NCBI GenBank assembly: GCA_964498095.1
Contig: CAZCFY010000017.1
Coordinates: 1-64,000 of the forward strand
Direction: 5' to 3'
Origin: SG-bin7 sp964498095
GTDB taxonomy: Bacteria > Bdellovibrionota > Bdellovibrionia > Bdellovibrionales > SG-bin7
Length of the DNA stretch: 64,000 bases
In this document: positions 63,909-64,000 of the stretch, in pieces
Position numbering within the stretch: the first letter of the stretch is position 1
Layout: each line of letters starts with the position of its first letter
Made by a program: the position numbers and the translations under genes
The notes under the pieces: generated by a model
Databases searched by the model: none
What the model saw: the letters and a program-made list of their open reading frames with translations, nothing else
Told to the model about the DNA's origin: nothing

Positions 63909-64000
63909 ATGATTAAACAAATTCTGCAAAAAATTGAATCTAAACAATTTAAAATAGGTATCGTCGGCATGGGTTATGTCGGACTACCTTTGGCAATTAG
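63909..64000 (+). CDS. Nucleotide-sugar dehydrogenase, N-terminal part (3' truncated by window)
   Basis: Thirty residues are visible: MIKQILQKIESKQ then KIGIVGMGYVGLPLAI, the NAD-binding GxGYVGLPLA motif of UDP-sugar dehydrogenases (WecC/WbpA/UDP-glucose dehydrogenase group). The KIGIVGMGYVGLPLA form favours the WecC/WbpA branch. Runs off the right edge; a role in surface polysaccharide synthesis fits the nearby rfbAB. Confidence 0.75.
   Translation, partial: MIKQILQKIESKQFKIGIVGMGYVGLPLAI

Overview
The window reads as a chromosomal stretch of a Gram-negative bacterium, most likely of the Bdellovibrionota (Bdellovibrio-like). This is an inference from the mix seen here: many short secreted proteins and lipoproteins of unknown function (DUF4360, DUF3011, Calx-beta), PilZ-type proteins, frequent TTG/GTG starts, strong GGAG-type ribosome binding sites and tightly packed genes. 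No rRNA or ribosomal protein gene is present to fix the taxonomy. No CRISPR array or insertion sequence was seen.

Layout. 1-4.3 kb: end of a scramblase-like gene, an M48 protease, ExoD-like and nitrobindin-like genes, a zinc alcohol dehydrogenase and a DUF4360 lipoprotein. 4.4-6.7 kb: a secreted protein of unknown function with an acidic 12-residue repeat array, a cysteine-rich segment and a basic 12-residue repeat array. 6.7-13.1 kb: an amidohydrolase and the 2-oxoglutarate dehydrogenase operon sucA-sucB-lpd. 13.1-17.5 kb: a secreted EEP-family phosphodiesterase/nuclease and a PilZ-pntAA-pntAB-pntB transhydrogenase operon. 17.6-24 kb: a DNA-repair methyltransferase, secreted proteins, a large protein with receiver-like and PilZ-like regions, an NAD-sugar epimerase homologue lacking the usual lysine, and serA. 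24.1-30.8 kb: an NtrC-type regulator overlapping CdsA-like and PlsC-like lipid genes, then korAB (a second, ferredoxin-type 2-oxoacid oxidoreductase) and an SDR gene. 30.8-40.1 kb: two secreted proteins, folE, then an MBL hydrolase-metH-metF-nhaA run.

40.2-47.7 kb is an integrated mobile element. It sits in the 3' half of a tRNA-Arg(UCU) gene, is flanked by a perfect 46-bp direct repeat, carries a tyrosine integrase at the far end, a small HTH / DUF3987 replication-like operon, a DUF5681 gene, two small secreted proteins and, next to the tRNA, a two-gene cassette. The cassette encodes a protein with a PD-(D/E)XK nuclease motif and a protein whose acidic residues fit a PIN-like nuclease. This pair is the best candidate for an undescribed (defence-like) system here.

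47.7-64 kb: a histidine-kinase-like membrane protein in which the phospho-accepting His is Asn, a nitronate monooxygenase, a DUF4442 gene, a Calx-beta repeat protein flanked on its far side by a remnant of a second DUF4442 gene, a two-gene operon ending in a CXXCH (haem-type) protein, a methyltransferase, a FecR-like/outer-membrane protein with a HisN-like phosphatase, rfbA-rfbB (dTDP-sugar synthesis), ttcA-rsmI (RNA modification) and the start of a nucleotide-sugar dehydrogenase. Short dispersed repeats placed exactly at gene ends, and a perfect 25-bp hairpin holding the stop codons of two convergent genes, mark the intergenic architecture.
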